DNA of 64,000 bases from CAZPNX01 sp964518765 (GCA_964518765.1 CAZFJC010000008.1:36843-100842), one strand, 5' to 3'; positions 16,162-26,015 are shown, counted from the first letter of the stretch. The notes: generated by a model from the sequence alone, not told the origin. Numbers and translations: made by a program.

Positions 16162-19100
16162 ATGAAAAGAAACGCAGCGTTTGTCCTTACGGTCTTGCTG
16201 CTGGCCATGCCGGCGGCGGCCAGGTATGGCGTCAAGAAAACGATCCCGTTGGGCGCCACTGGCACCTACCCGCACTCGCTGGCATTCAATCCTATACACA
16301 ACAAGGTCTATTGTTCCAACACCGGCAGCGGGAGCATATCGGTTATCGACGCCTTCCTGGATTCTTTGCTGGCCAACGTTCCCGTCATCCAGCCCGGCGA
16401 GATGGTCTACGCCCAAGGCTCGGACCGGCTTTTCGTCCACGATATTAATACCGAGCTGTGGGCCTTAAGCGGCTCGGGCGATTCCGTCGAGGCCTTCACT
16501 TCGTTTGGCCAGGGTTGGTGCGAGCTGGCCTATAACCCGCTCCAGGATAGGCTATACGTCTCGAATGGCACCGACGGCCTGGCCTTCTTCACCAGCAGCA
16601 CCCTGGCCTACCTGGGGTCCAATGCCGCGGTCAACGGCAACGTATTTTTCGCCGAGCCGCTCCAGAAGCTCTATGGGGTGGCCGGCCTGCAGGTATATGT
16701 GCTCGACGGCGCCAGCAACGCGGTCATCGACAGCTTCGCCGTCACCGGCATCGAGGGCAACAGCCTTTTCGCCTACAACCCGGCCGTCCAGAAGCTCTAC
16801 GTGACCACGGCCCAGGGCGACCTCTGCGTTGTCAACGCCCTGAACGACGATGTCATCACCATGCTGCCGCTGGGAGCGTCCCCGGTCGGAATGGCCTACT
16901 GCCCGCTGAACAACGCTGTCTACGCGGCACTGGGAAACGGGGAACTGGTCGAGGTGCTTCCGGACGAAATGTACAACGTCTTCAGCACGGGGAGCATCCA
17001 GCTGGCAGGCGTCGTCTACAATCCGGTCGACTCCCTTATTTACACCATGGACTACATCATGTCGAAGGGGCCGAACATGATGATGCTGTTCGACCCTTCG
17101 ACCCAGACCTTCCGCGACAGCGTCATCATAAGCGGCTCCAACATGTACACCAACCTGGTGGCCGACAACCAGGGTGACGTATACACGGCCGATTACATGC
17201 AGGACCAGGCCTACGCCGTGGGCCGGGTGCCCAACACCGCCTGGCGATCGAACCCCATGGGCGGATATGGAAGCTGGCACATTTTCGGGGATTGGGAGGT
17301 GTACGACAGCCTGGCCGGCTGGATACCGAATCCTTACGGCACGACTCCCTCGGCAACCGACAGCATTATCCTGATACAGGCAGGGGACACCATGGCGGTG
17401 GACGGTGACATCACGGTGGACGAGTTGAGCGTCGACGGGATGTTGCTGCACAACGGCGGGCAGATCGCCGTCAACAACGGGCCGGGGGTGGATATACTAG
17501 TCAACGGGACTTTTAGCCAGGGCATGGGCACATATTTCAACCAGATGCCGGGCAGCCAGTGGGCCTATGGGCCGGGAGCCAAGCACGAGTTCATGGGCGG
17601 CGACGTCGATCCTTTGCCAATCGCTTTCTGGGACAGTACCTCGACCCTACACGTGGTCTCGGTCGGCCTGGCCACCAGCTTCGCCGGCGGCACCGGCGGA
17701 CAGCAGTTCGGGGACATTCTATGGTCGGCCCCGACCGTGGGCACCTTCACCCTGGCGTCCGGCCCCGGCTTCGGCTGCCGGGACCTGCAGATCGACACCG
17801 GCAGCGTCGAGATATGCTCCAGCGTCAATTCCAAGGTGACGGTCAACAACTACACCCAGAATAACGGCTCGGTTTGGGTTCGGACCATCCCGGGGGCGGA
17901 GCTGGAGGTGGCCGGGGACTACCGCCTCAATGGCGGCGTCTTCCAAATGGGCGGGGCCGGCGGTGGCGACACCCTGCGTCTGAGGGGGAGCCTGCACCAC
18001 AACGCCGGCTACATGTACGGGTACCTGACGGTCAATTCGGCCAATGTGATCTTCGACGGCGACGCCGAGCAATCATACGCTTTCAACGAGCTGCTGGCCC
18101 ACACCTCAGAGCGGATAGAGTACCGGGTCATGCCCGGCAGCTTTCTGTACGTCGGGAGCAACCTGGGCGCAGGAAATCCCGGGACCTTCACCCTGAGCCC
18201 GGGGGCGGTGCTGGGTTCGGCCGATATCCTGGGCTTCTGGCAGACGGCCGACTCGGGGGCCATCCGCTGCACCGGGGGTAGGACCTACGGGCCTGGCGCC
18301 GGCTTCGTCTTCGGCGGGGGGGCGGGCCCCGGGGTGTCGGGCGATGCCGTGGCCGGCAACGTCAGCATGATCCGGGCCGCCAATCCACTGGGGACAACGC
18401 TCACGGCCAGCGTCACCCTGTCCGACAGCCTGTTGCTGGAAGGACCCCTGGCCACCGGAACCGACACCATCTTTCTGGGCGCCGGGGCCAGCACCTCGAT
18501 GCTCGGCGGGCAGGTTGAGGGAAACCTGGCCAAGTACTTCCCAGCAGGCTCGGAATACAGAGATTTCGAGGTGGGGACGGCCGGAGGGCAGTACTCCCCG
18601 GTCGGGCTGCAGCTCTATAACTCGACCCAGCCAGGCTACGTCACCGTCAGCGCCCAGTCCGGACCGCATCCGATGGTTGACAGCATGGACCAGTGTCTGC
18701 GGCGATATTGGCGGATCTCGGCCCCGGGGATAGGCTTCGACAACAGCCAGCTGACGCTTAATTACCTGCCTGGGGATTTCAATTCGGCCTTTTTCGAGGC
18801 CCTCCACGAGAGCGCCATGGCGGCCGGACGCTACGGCAACGGGGCCGTCCCGGGATGGACCCTGCCAGCTGTCCTGGGCCGGATGTACAACGGGCCGTCC
18901 GACGGCGGGTCCATAACCCTGGCGGGCGGAAGCAGCTTCGACGACTCGCCGGAGTTTACCACCGGCCGGGACGCCTCATCGATACACGCCATACAGGACA
19001 CCGTGCCGCCGGCTCCGCCCGAGAGCCTTCAGATATACGGTTTCAATCCGTCCTACTGGCTGAGCGGATTGACCACCAGCGTGCCTGTGGGTTGGATCAA

Positions 19101-21558
19101 CCCGTACGACTCCACCGGCATCGCCCGGGCATTCTACAAAACATACACACCTCCCTCAGGCCCCTTGGACCTCACCGACAGTATCCTGGTGGTCGGCGGG
19201 GCGCGGGACACCTTCTGGCTGCCGGTGGACACACTAAACGGTACCATGCCGGTCTATCTGTGGCTACGCGACGGGGCCGGGAACTCAAGCTATATAAACA
19301 CCGGCTCAATAATCGCCCGCCGGGATACGGTGGCCCCGGCCGGCGCCGCGGTCAAGCCTTTCCCCACGGACACCAGCCATGCCGTGAACTTCGCGGTCAA
19401 CTGGAGCCCAGGATCGGACTCCCTATCCGGCATCCAGGCCTGGCGGGTCCTATCCCGGATCGACACCAGCGCCGCCTGGGACACCCTGGCGCCATTCACC
19501 AACGACACTAGCATTGCCTTCAGCGGGGCCTTGGTCGGCCACCGCTATTACTTCGAGGCGGCGGCATGCGACTCGGCCTACAACTGGGAGCTGTTGACCG
19601 GAACACCCGAGGCCTCCATTTTCGTGGCCCAGCCCGAAGGCGACACTATTCCACCATACATTGTCTCCACTTTCCCGGCCAACGGGGCAACCGGGGTGGC
19701 AACGGATGCGGCAGTTAGCATCCAGTTCTCCGAGCCTATTCGGGCCTCGCTGTTCTCCTATAGTTTCGAACCGGCCGTCGGGGGACTGTCCGCCAATTGG
19801 TCGGCCGACTCGACCTCGGTCAACATCGGACACGATCCCTTGGCACCGATGACCTCGTATCTTGTTAGCATCGCCGCCGCCCCGGATACCATGGGTCTAC
19901 CGCTTAACGGCCCCAGCAGCTTCAGTTTCACCACCGTCTCCCTGGCGGATACGGTGACTCCTTATATCGTTTCGGCCAGCCCGGCCGACGGCGACACCGG
20001 GGTGGTGGTGAGCGCGCCGGTGACGGTGACCTTCTCCGAGCCGGTGGATACGCTGTCCCTGCGATTTACCTGCTCGCCGGATCCGGGCTCGTGGTCCCAG
20101 ACCTGGAGTGGCGCCCAGACGGCGGTGCTGGGGCATGCGCCTTTCGCCATAGGCACGTCTTACACTTTTTCGGTTGACTCGGTGGCCGATCCGGCCGGGA
20201 ACACTTTAGACACGTTAGCGGCACCCAACCTGCCCTGGTCCTTCGCCACCGTCGCACCGGCCACCATGGCCACCAGCTGGGGGGGCGGCGCCTGGCGGCT
20301 GTGGTCGGTGCCGATGATGCCGCAGGACACCTCTAGCTTGGCCACCCTGGGGGACGATCTGGGCGCTTACTCGGACACCACCTGGCGGATGCTGGGCTAC
20401 AAGCCGAACTTTGGCTATATCGATCACCCTGCGTTGGCTTCAGGCTATGGCTATTGGCTGGCCTCGATCCGGGGGGCCACCATCGACGTCCAGGGGGCGC
20501 GGCTCTCGGGCATGCAGACCGTAGCCCTGGACAGCGGGTGGAACATGGTAGGCGACCCGTTCGACTTTCCGGTCAGCCTGGCCGGCCTGAAGGTGCGGTG
20601 GAACGACGGATCCGGGCACGAGCTGCCCTTCGGAGACTCCCTGGTCAACGCGGTGCTAAGGCAGTGGATGTGGCAGTATGTGGATAATTCGGCCGACCTG
20701 GTCAACAACGGCTATTGGGACTCCCTGGACCCGGCAAGGGCCACCGATTCGATCAGACCCTGGCAGGGCTATGCCGTCTATGCGACGCGCTCCTGCACCC
20801 TGGTGGTGGAGCCCGAGTTCAAGACAGGCGTGGGGACGCGCCCCGGGCGTGAGATATTATGGCAGCTGGAGCTCTCAGCCTTCATGGGCGCCTGGGCGGA
20901 CAGAGGGCTGAAGATCGGAGTCTCTCCCCAGGCCGCACAGGGGTACGATAGGCTGGACACCGAGAAGCCGCCGCTGGCGGGCGACCGGCTGGCGGTGCAT
21001 CTGCCGCACCACGACTGGGGGCAGGGCCCGTGCCACAGCTACATGAGGGACTTCCGCCCCCCCGGGTCGGAGCAGCGGTGGGAGATCAGGGTGGACGCCG
21101 CCGAACGCTTGCCGGTGGCGGTCGATATCACGTTGGAGGGGGGGCTCGATCCCCAGTACCATCTTTATATAGTGAACAAAAGGCTGGGGCAGGCACAGGA
21201 GGTTTCGGGCAGCGGACGGGTGGTCCTGGACGGCGGCGGGGAGCTGGAGGTCGTCTATACCCGCCGCGGCCTGGCCGAGCTCGATCTCCAGCCCCTTTCT
21301 TTCGGGCTGACCAGGATACATCCCAACCCGTTCCGCGGCCGGGCGGTGGTCGACTACCAGATGGAACGGCCGGGCAGGGTCAGCCTCAGGGTCTACAACT
21401 CACTGGGACAGCTGGCGGCGGTGTTGGTCGACGGCCACCGGGAGGCAGGTTTCCATGCCGCGGTCTGGGACGGCCGCCGGGCGGCGGCTGGTGTTTACCT
21501 GGTGAGGCTGGAGTCCGAGGGGCGGACCATGGTCACCAAGACGGTCAAGCTGAGATAG
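16162..21558 (+). CDS. giant exported beta-propeller/Ig-domain protein with C-terminal sorting-like domain
   Basis: 1,798 residues. Start at the second ATG, placed behind GGGGGCGG (16153-16160), giving a clean signal peptide (AAFVLTVLLLAMPAAA); an ATG at 16150 is too close to serve. Residues about 25-380 carry YVTN-like propeller repeats (HSLAFNPIHNKVYCSN, LAYNPLQDRLYVSN). A long repetitive beta-rich centre follows, then an Ig/fibronectin-like region and two SbsA/Big_5-type domains near 1165-1370 (PPYIVSTFPANGATGV, TPYIVSASPADGDTGV). The last 80 residues form an FlgD-like C-terminal domain (HPNPFRG, RVSLRVYNSLGQL, AAGVYLVRL). This resembles type IX-secreted surface proteins. Function is unknown; surface adhesion or structural role is plausible. 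Confidence 0.85.
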   Translation: MKRNAAFVLTVLLLAMPAAARYGVKKTIPLGATGTYPHSLAFNPIHNKVYCSNTGSGSISVIDAFLDSLLANVPVIQPGEMVYAQGSDRLFVHDINTELWALSGSGDSVEAFTSFGQGWCELAYNPLQDRLYVSNGTDGLAFFTSSTLAYLGSNAAVNGNVFFAEPLQKLYGVAGLQVYVLDGASNAVIDSFAVTGIEGNSLFAYNPAVQKLYVTTAQGDLCVVNALNDDVITMLPLGASPVGMAYCPLNNAVYAALGNGELVEVLPDEMYNVFSTGSIQLAGVVYNPVDSLIYTMDYIMSKGPNMMMLFDPSTQTFRDSVIISGSNMYTNLVADNQGDVYTADYMQDQAYAVGRVPNTAWRSNPMGGYGSWHIFGDWEVYDSLAGWIPNPYGTTPSATDSIILIQAGDTMAVDGDITVDELSVDGMLLHNGGQIAVNNGPGVDILVNGTFSQGMGTYFNQMPGSQWAYGPGAKHEFMGGDVDPLPIAFWDSTSTLHVVSVGLATSFAGGTGGQQFGDILWSAPTVGTFTLASGPGFGCRDLQIDTGSVEICSSVNSKVTVNNYTQNNGSVWVRTIPGAELEVAGDYRLNGGVFQMGGAGGGDTLRLRGSLHHNAGYMYGYLTVNSANVIFDGDAEQSYAFNELLAHTSERIEYRVMPGSFLYVGSNLGAGNPGTFTLSPGAVLGSADILGFWQTADSGAIRCTGGRTYGPGAGFVFGGGAGPGVSGDAVAGNVSMIRAANPLGTTLTASVTLSDSLLLEGPLATGTDTIFLGAGASTSMLGGQVEGNLAKYFPAGSEYRDFEVGTAGGQYSPVGLQLYNSTQPGYVTVSAQSGPHPMVDSMDQCLRRYWRISAPGIGFDNSQLTLNYLPGDFNSAFFEALHESAMAAGRYGNGAVPGWTLPAVLGRMYNGPSDGGSITLAGGSSFDDSPEFTTGRDASSIHAIQDTVPPAPPESLQIYGFNPSYWLSGLTTSVPVGWINPYDSTGIARAFYKTYTPPSGPLDLTDSILVVGGARDTFWLPVDTLNGTMPVYLWLRDGAGNSSYINTGSIIARRDTVAPAGAAVKPFPTDTSHAVNFAVNWSPGSDSLSGIQAWRVLSRIDTSAAWDTLAPFTNDTSIAFSGALVGHRYYFEAAACDSAYNWELLTGTPEASIFVAQPEGDTIPPYIVSTFPANGATGVATDAAVSIQFSEPIRASLFSYSFEPAVGGLSANWSADSTSVNIGHDPLAPMTSYLVSIAAAPDTMGLPLNGPSSFSFTTVSLADTVTPYIVSASPADGDTGVVVSAPVTVTFSEPVDTLSLRFTCSPDPGSWSQTWSGAQTAVLGHAPFAIGTSYTFSVDSVADPAGNTLDTLAAPNLPWSFATVAPATMATSWGGGAWRLWSVPMMPQDTSSLATLGDDLGAYSDTTWRMLGYKPNFGYIDHPALASGYGYWLASIRGATIDVQGARLSGMQTVALDSGWNMVGDPFDFPVSLAGLKVRWNDGSGHELPFGDSLVNAVLRQWMWQYVDNSADLVNNGYWDSLDPARATDSIRPWQGYAVYATRSCTLVVEPEFKTGVGTRPGREILWQLELSAFMGAWADRGLKIGVSPQAAQGYDRLDTEKPPLAGDRLAVHLPHHDWGQGPCHSYMRDFRPPGSEQRWEIRVDAAERLPVAVDITLEGGLDPQYHLYIVNKRLGQAQEVSGSGRVVLDGGGELEVVYTRRGLAELDLQPLSFGLTRIHPNPFRGRAVVDYQMERPGRVSLRVYNSLGQLAAVLVDGHREAGFHAAVWDGRRAAAGVYLVRLESEGRTMVTKTVKLR

Positions 21559-21574
21559 AAAGGAGGGTATGAAG

Positions 21575-22390
21575 ATGAAGCCAATTCTATCATTAATGCT
21601 GGCGGCCCTCCATCTGGCCTGGACCACCGCGGCCTTCGGGGCCTTCCGGCCGGTCGAGGCCAGGATCGTCTATCTGAAGGGCAAGGTCGAGGTTCAGAAG
21701 GTAGGCTCCCTGTCCTGGAGCCCGGCGGCCGTCAAGATGACATTGGGCTCCGGGGACAAGGTGGCCACCGAGGACGGGACCGAGCTGGAGATCAAGCTGG
21801 ACGACGGCAGTGTGCTCAAAATGCGGGATAAGGGCCTGCTGGCCATCGATCGTATGGAGAAACAAAAAAAGCCCCTGACCACCATCACCTCGCTCCAGGC
21901 CGTCTCCGGCAAAATACTGGGATGCATCCGCAAGCTGTCCTCCAGGGAGTCCAGGTTCGACATAACCACGCCCACGGCCGTGGCCGGCATCCGGGGCACG
22001 GTGTTCGCCGTCTTCGTCGAGGGCGACTCCACCGAGCTGGACGTGGTCCAGGGCCAGGTGGCGGTGGCCGGGCAGAAGGGAGGGGAGGTGCTGGTGGGCG
22101 AGAAGCAGAGCACGGTCGTCGCCAGGGGCGACTCGGCCCGAAGCCCGGTCCCCTTGGCCGCGGCCAAGCTGGCCTTCATCATGATGTGGGGCGGGGCGGC
22201 CGTCAAGATCGGTTCCATGGGGGCGGCGGCGGCCGGGGCTTGGTACACCTCGACCGCGGCCATCGTGGGCGGGGCGGCGGCGGTAGCGGTGGGAACGGCG
22301 GCGGCCATCATCATCTCCGGGGGCGGGGATGAGCCGCCGGGGCCGACGCCGGCCGCAAGGATACCCGGGCCTCCGGGCTGGCCGCAGTGA
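21575..22390 (+). CDS. exported FecR-domain protein
   Basis: 271 residues. AGGAGG at 21561-21566 is 8 bases from the ATG at 21575 and only 2 from the ATG at 21569, so the downstream start is preferred. A signal peptide (SLMLAALHLAWTTAAFG) is followed by a FecR beta domain: RIVYLKGKVEVQ, GDKVATEDGTELEI and the typical TPTAVAGIRGTVFAV. A glycine/alanine-rich hydrophobic segment near 205-250 may be a membrane anchor, then a proline-rich tail. It sits 16 bases after the giant secreted protein, so co-transcription is likely. FecR domains in such stand-alone exported proteins are thought to bind surface polymers or partners; no sigma/FecA genes are present. Confidence 0.85.
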   Translation: MKPILSLMLAALHLAWTTAAFGAFRPVEARIVYLKGKVEVQKVGSLSWSPAAVKMTLGSGDKVATEDGTELEIKLDDGSVLKMRDKGLLAIDRMEKQKKPLTTITSLQAVSGKILGCIRKLSSRESRFDITTPTAVAGIRGTVFAVFVEGDSTELDVVQGQVAVAGQKGGEVLVGEKQSTVVARGDSARSPVPLAAAKLAFIMMWGGAAVKIGSMGAAAAGAWYTSTAAIVGGAAAVAVGTAAAIIISGGGDEPPGPTPAARIPGPPGWPQ

Positions 22391-22449
22391 GGCCAAGCTA
22401 TATAAACAACTATCAGAATATAGTAAACGATTGACCTAAAGAGGACAAC

Positions 22450-24129
22450 ATGAAGAAACATTCCTCGATCTTTCTGGGATTGTTGGTTTCTGCTTTGGCC
22501 GCCATGGCCCTGCCCCTGAGCCGTTCCTTGGAGGTAATGCCGCCGGAGGAAAGGGCCAACGCCGTCATCTCGATTGACATCGACGGGGCCTCGCCGCAGC
22601 AGGCCGAGGAAGCCGCGGCCATAGCCGGCTTGTGGAACGCCGGGAAGCATGGTGCCGCCATTGACCGTCTGCGGATACTCGAGGAGCAGGTCGATCCCAA
22701 CAACACCGAGCTTTGCGTAGACTGGAAAGTACCGGTGCCCAGCCCGGCCCCGGAATGGGGGAATGACGTGATGATAAGCGCTCACGACTCGGTCTACTCG
22801 GTCTCCCTGGCCAGGGATCCGGGTTCCGGCAATCTTTTTTCCGTCTTGTCCCGGATGAACGGTGAGGCCAATAAATCCCTGGCTGTTTGTTTTTCAAACA
22901 CCGGGGGTCTTTCCTGGACCAACACCTTAAACCTGACCGGCAGCGGCAGGTGGCCGACATCGATAATGGTTATGGGGAATTACTGCTATTTCGTCTACGG
23001 CAGATACAACAGCCTGCGCGTCCGACGGGTGTCTCTGGCCACCGGGAACGCCGTCAACCTGGGCAACGGTTCGACCTACCTGGACATCCTGACGACGACA
23101 ACCGACACGGTCAAGGAGACGAAGCTGGCGGAGTTGTGGAGCAACTCCCAGCTGTGCTGCGGGACGCTGCACACCAACGGTACGATCAGGATGTTCTGGA
23201 CGTACGATACAAGCGGAGTCAACTGGCAGCAGTTCACCTCGCCGGAGAGCACCGCCAAGCGTGGCCTGGACATTTATGGAAACTACCCCTACAGCAGCTA
23301 TCTCCTGTTCGTCAGCTACTTTGACAAGGCCAACCGTGTGCGGGCCCTGGGGCTGGGCTCCGGGGCGGTCTGGGACACCGTGGGGACGGGGGCGGTGGAC
23401 TCAAATGCATATTTCACATCGGTGGGCGCCTACCGGGATACGGTGTTGGTGGCCTTCGAGAACCGGGTGAGCGGTGTTTACCGCGTCCAGTCGGCCTATT
23501 CAGTGAACGGAGGTTCCTCTTGGAGCAACGGTTACTTGACGCCTTCGGACACGGCCTGTTATTGCCCCGACCTGGCCCTGAACCGCGGCGGCGGCATGGG
23601 CCTGACATACGTGCAGGCCTTGCCACAATCCCACCGATTCTCCTGGTGGCCCTACTCGGGAGGGGCTACGACCAAGTCAGTAGTTTCATACCGGGCTGTC
23701 ACCAATGCTTACAAACCGGCAATCGAATATCTTGAGGGTGGCGCCTACGGGGTGGCATTCATATCCCCTTCCACGGACCTTAACCGGGCCTATTTTGACC
23801 GCAGCGACTGGACCGGGGTGGCCGGTCACTGGACACCGCTCGGGGACCCGGCAGGTTTAAAGTTGCTGCCCAATGCCCCCAATCCCTTCAATCGGGTAAC
23901 GACCATCAGGTATCAGATAACAAGGCCGGGGAGGGTGAGCCTGAAGGTCTACAACCCGGCCGGGCAGCTGGTGAGGATGCTGGTTGACGCGCCGCAGGCG
24001 GCCGGCCAGCACTCGGTGAGATGGGACGGAGGCGACAGGCAGGGGAGACAGGTGTCCAACGGGATCTACCTCTATAGGCTGGCGACGGATGAGGGGGTGG
24101 CCGCCGGGAGGATGACGCTTCTACGATAG
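22450..24129 (+). CDS. exported sialidase-like/BNR protein with FlgD-like C-terminal domain
   Basis: 559 residues. AGAGGA precedes the ATG and a signal peptide follows (SIFLGLLVSALAAMA). Residues about 100-470 contain Asp-box-like turns (SNTGGLSWTN, SVNGGSSWSN) characteristic of sialidase-type propellers, but the catalytic arginine triad cannot be identified, so glycosidase activity is not claimed. The C-terminal 80 residues are an FlgD-like domain (PNPFNRVTTIRYQI, VSLKVYNPAGQLVRML, VSNGIYLYRL), shared with the proteins ending at 21558 and starting at 62716. Probably secreted or surface-attached. Confidence 0.82.
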   Translation: MKKHSSIFLGLLVSALAAMALPLSRSLEVMPPEERANAVISIDIDGASPQQAEEAAAIAGLWNAGKHGAAIDRLRILEEQVDPNNTELCVDWKVPVPSPAPEWGNDVMISAHDSVYSVSLARDPGSGNLFSVLSRMNGEANKSLAVCFSNTGGLSWTNTLNLTGSGRWPTSIMVMGNYCYFVYGRYNSLRVRRVSLATGNAVNLGNGSTYLDILTTTTDTVKETKLAELWSNSQLCCGTLHTNGTIRMFWTYDTSGVNWQQFTSPESTAKRGLDIYGNYPYSSYLLFVSYFDKANRVRALGLGSGAVWDTVGTGAVDSNAYFTSVGAYRDTVLVAFENRVSGVYRVQSAYSVNGGSSWSNGYLTPSDTACYCPDLALNRGGGMGLTYVQALPQSHRFSWWPYSGGATTKSVVSYRAVTNAYKPAIEYLEGGAYGVAFISPSTDLNRAYFDRSDWTGVAGHWTPLGDPAGLKLLPNAPNPFNRVTTIRYQITRPGRVSLKVYNPAGQLVRMLVDAPQAAGQHSVRWDGGDRQGRQVSNGIYLYRLATDEGVAAGRMTLLR

Positions 24130-24152
24130 GATTTTTAGGACGTTCCAGCAGG

Positions 24153-24183
24153 GGCCCCGCGGTCCGCAAAGGACTGCGGGGCC
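24153..24183 (+). terminator. GC-rich hairpin after the secreted-protein genes
   Basis: A 13-bp stem with one G-U wobble (GGCCCCGCGGTCC / GGACTGCGGGGCC) and a 5-base loop. It lacks a U-tract, so it may stabilise the 3' end or assist termination rather than terminate alone. Confidence 0.55.
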
Positions 24184-24220
24184 TGGCCTTGGACGGTCGC
24201 CCACGTCAGCCATTTTGGCC

Positions 24221-24249
24221 TTGCAAAACACCGGCGGTTGCGCTATAAT
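24221..24249 (+). promoter_or_regulatory. sigma-70 promoter of the transcarboxylase cluster
   Basis: TTGCAA (24221-24226), 17-base spacer, TATAAT (24244-24249); predicted leader about 35 bases ending in GAGGT before the ATG at 24292. Confidence 0.8.
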
Positions 24250-24291
24250 AATCTTTCAGCCCCGGAATTCATTAGAAATCGAGGTCTGACG

Positions 24292-25848
24292 ATGTCCGAG
24301 AAATCCATAGAACAGCTGGTCAAAGCCCTGCAGGACAAGTCGGCGGTTATCATCGACGCCGACGGCAAGCGCACCGCCAAGCAGCACGAGAAGGGCAAGC
24401 TTTCGGCCCGGGAGCGCATCAACCTTCTTTTGGATCCCAACTCCTTCGTGGAGTTCGATGCCTTCGTCAAGCACCGCTGCGACAATTTCGGAATGGACAA
24501 GGTGGAGATCCCGGCCGACGGCGTGGTCACCGGCTACGGCACGGTCGAGGGCCGTCCCATCTTCGTCTTCTCCCAGGACTTCAGCGTCACCGGCGGCTCC
24601 CTGGGCGAGGCTCACGCCCTGAAAATCGTCAAGATGCAGGACATGGCCCTGAAGATGGGGGTGCCGGTGGTGGGCATCAACGACTCCGGCGGGGCCCGCA
24701 TCCAGGAGGGGGTGGACAGCCTGCACGGCTACGGCATGATCTTTTTCCGCAACACCCGGGCCTCGGGGGTCATCCCCCAGATCTCGGTCATCCTAGGCCC
24801 CTGCGCTGGGGGGGCCGTCTACAGCCCGGCCATCACCGACTTCGTCTTCATGGTGGACAAGATCTCCAACATGTACATCACTGGGCCGCAGGTCATCAAG
24901 GCGGTGATGGGAGAGGAGGTGGGATTGGAGGAGCTGGGCGGGGCCCAGGCCCACAACACCATCTCGGGCAACGGCCACTTCATGCTGCCCTCCGAGGAGC
25001 ATTGCTTCGCCTCGGTGCGCAAGCTTTTGACCTTCCTGCCCTCCAACAACCTGGAGGATCCGCCGATAGTGGACACCGGCGACGAGCCGGGCCGGATCGA
25101 CATGGAGCTGCGCAACATCGTGCCCACCAACCCCAAGATGCCCTACGACGTCAAGGACATTATCCTGAGGGTGGTGGACAACGGCGATTTTCTGGAGGTC
25201 CACGAGTACTACGCTATAAATATAGTAGTGGGCTTCGGGCGCATAGGCGGGCAAACGGTGGGCATCGTCGCCAACCAGCCACAGGTGCTAGCCGGCTGCC
25301 TGGACATCAACTCCTCGGACAAGGCGGCCCGTTTCATCCGCTTCTGCGACGCCTTCAACATCCCGCTGGTGACCCTGGTGGACTGTCCCGGCTACCTGCC
25401 GGGCAAGCAGCAGGAGCACGGCGGCATCATCCGGCACGGGGCCAAGATACTTTTCGCCTACTCCGAGGCCTCGGTGCCCAAGATCACCGTCACCCTGCGC
25501 AAGTCGTACGGCGGGGCCCACATCGCCATGTGCAACAAGGACCTGGGCTCGGACCTGATGCTGGCCTGGCCCCAGGCCGAGATCGCGGTCATGGGCTCCT
25601 CGGGCGCAGTCAACGTCATCTTCCGCAAGCAGATCGAAGGCTCAGCCGAGCCCGAGGCCAAGCGCAAAGAACTCATCCAAGAATACGAGGAGCTCTTCTC
25701 CAATCCCTACGAGGCGGCCAAACGCGGCTACGTGGATGCGGTCATCCCACCTGAGGAGACCCGGGGGCGGATCGCCTCGGCCCTGGCGGTGTTCAAGACC
25801 AAGCGGGAGCAGCTGCCGCCCAAGCGGCACGCCAACATTCCGTTGTAA
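24292..25848 (+). CDS. methylmalonyl-CoA carboxyltransferase 12S-like subunit (acyl-CoA carboxylase beta)
   Basis: 518 residues of the biotin-dependent carboxyltransferase family (PccB/MmdA/12S). It moves CO2 between methylmalonyl-CoA and carboxybiotin. Both halves of the crotonase-like fold are present: the oxyanion/CoA segment DSGGARIQEG, GPCAGGAVYSP, and in the second half GYLPGKQQEHGGIIRHGAK and KSYGGAHIAM. Start at ATG 24292 behind GAGGT, rather than the in-frame upstream start inside the promoter. The operon continues with a biotin carrier and a 5S-like subunit, and no biotin carboxylase is present, so a transcarboxylase or decarboxylase role is more likely than an ATP-dependent carboxylase. 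Sequence pattern is very like the Propionibacterium 12S subunit. Confidence 0.92.
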   Translation: MSEKSIEQLVKALQDKSAVIIDADGKRTAKQHEKGKLSARERINLLLDPNSFVEFDAFVKHRCDNFGMDKVEIPADGVVTGYGTVEGRPIFVFSQDFSVTGGSLGEAHALKIVKMQDMALKMGVPVVGINDSGGARIQEGVDSLHGYGMIFFRNTRASGVIPQISVILGPCAGGAVYSPAITDFVFMVDKISNMYITGPQVIKAVMGEEVGLEELGGAQAHNTISGNGHFMLPSEEHCFASVRKLLTFLPSNNLEDPPIVDTGDEPGRIDMELRNIVPTNPKMPYDVKDIILRVVDNGDFLEVHEYYAINIVVGFGRIGGQTVGIVANQPQVLAGCLDINSSDKAARFIRFCDAFNIPLVTLVDCPGYLPGKQQEHGGIIRHGAKILFAYSEASVPKITVTLRKSYGGAHIAMCNKDLGSDLMLAWPQAEIAVMGSSGAVNVIFRKQIEGSAEPEAKRKELIQEYEELFSNPYEAAKRGYVDAVIPPEETRGRIASALAVFKTKREQLPPKRHANIPL

Positions 25849-25858
25849 ACCGGAAACT

Positions 25859-25982
25859 GTCACCCTGAGGCTTGTCCTGAGCATGCCGAAGGAATGGCTT
25901 CCTGACTGGCCGGCCGAATGGGCGGCATACCAAACAGCCGTCGCCCTTCAACCTGTCGGACACGTGGCGATCTCAGGATGAC
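25859..25982. repeat. 124-bp element with terminal inverted repeats
   Basis: GTCACCCTGAG at 25859-25869 and CTCAGGATGAC at 25972-25982 are inverted repeats matching at 10 of 11 positions. The left end continues CTTGTCCTGAGCATGCCGAAGG, a variant of a CTGAGCTTGTCGAAGG motif I recall from many environmental genomes. It lies between cluster genes and splits the transcarboxylase operon without coding capacity. Confidence 0.6.
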
Positions 25983-26015
25983 GCGGGTTGATTTTTGTTA
26001 CTAAGTAAAAGTAGC

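Noticed and set aside
21694..22785. 363-residue minus-strand frame across the FecR gene and the next gene start
   Set aside because: It opposes a FecR gene with good motifs and start; composition reflects codon-position bias only.
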